From: CAYLNH01 sp964384625
GTDB taxonomy: Bacteria > Verrucomicrobiota > Lentisphaeria > JABSQK01
NCBI GenBank assembly: GCA_964384625.1
Contig: CAYLNH010000351.1
Span: 1 to 6,218 of the forward strand
Direction: 5' to 3'
Length of the DNA stretch: 6,218 nucleotides
Part shown: positions 6,217 through 6,218 of the stretch, piece by piece
Numbering within the stretch: position 1 is the stretch's first letter
Layout of the letters: each line of letters opens with the position of its first letter
Notes under the pieces: model-generated
Seen by the model: the letters and a program-made list of their open reading frames with translations, nothing else
Database searches by the model: none
What the model was told of the DNA's origin: nothing
Translations under genes and position numbers: made by a program

Positions 6217-6218
6217 TT
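5857..6218. other. right-hand region without an assignable gene
   Basis: About 360 bp beyond the GH67-like promoter. Besides the uncertain minus-strand frame, a plus-strand GTG frame (5914-6153, 79 codons, ending TAA at 6151-6153) is open but has no ribosome binding site and less biased third positions. Minor repeats are a 9-bp direct repeat CGCGGTCCG at 6142-6150 and 6173-6181, and TGTCGCG twice near 6066-6091. No tRNA, rRNA, insertion-sequence end or CRISPR repeat is visible. Confidence 0.4.

Overview
The window looks like chromosomal DNA of a Gram-negative bacterium with GC content near 60 percent, judged by eye. A proteobacterium, perhaps a gammaproteobacterium, is the best guess from the gene families: PlcP/Agt pairs are known from proteobacteria, and fused OlsF-type acyltransferases are known from gamma-, delta- and epsilon-proteobacteria and Bacteroidetes. 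There is no ribosomal or other marker gene, so the taxonomy is inference.

Layout. Positions 1-118 are a leader with a possible weak promoter, a 15-bp tandem duplication and a strong ribosome binding site. Two plus-strand genes follow, translationally coupled with an unusually long 86-nt overlap: a calcineurin-like phosphoesterase of the PlcP/LpxH type (119-1165) and a family 4 glycosyltransferase of the Agt type (1080-2108). They converge, with only 5 bp between stop codons, on a minus-strand gene for a fused acyltransferase of the OlsF type (2114-3910). Upstream of that on the minus strand, after a 175-bp gap, is a divergent GH67-like (alpha-glucuronidase-like) TIM-barrel protein (4086-5789). 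Its upstream region carries a recognisable promoter and a perfect 16-bp dyad over the predicted transcription start. The last ~400 bp hold no gene that can be named, only a minus-strand frame open to the window edge.

How they fit together. PlcP-type phospholipase C removes the headgroup of membrane phospholipids to give diacylglycerol. Agt-type enzymes put glucose or glucuronic acid on that diacylglycerol. OlsF makes ornithine lipids from ornithine in two acylations. Together these are two routes to phosphorus-free membrane lipids, the known bacterial response to phosphate shortage, so the window reads as a membrane lipid remodelling locus. The unexpected member is the GH67-like protein. It keeps plausible counterparts of the three GH67 catalytic carboxylates, lacks the N-terminal beta domain and has no signal peptide. 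A role in intracellular turnover or trimming of alpha-glucuronosyl/glucosyl lipids is a testable hypothesis. No convincing PhoB box was found, so phosphate control is inferred from gene identity only.
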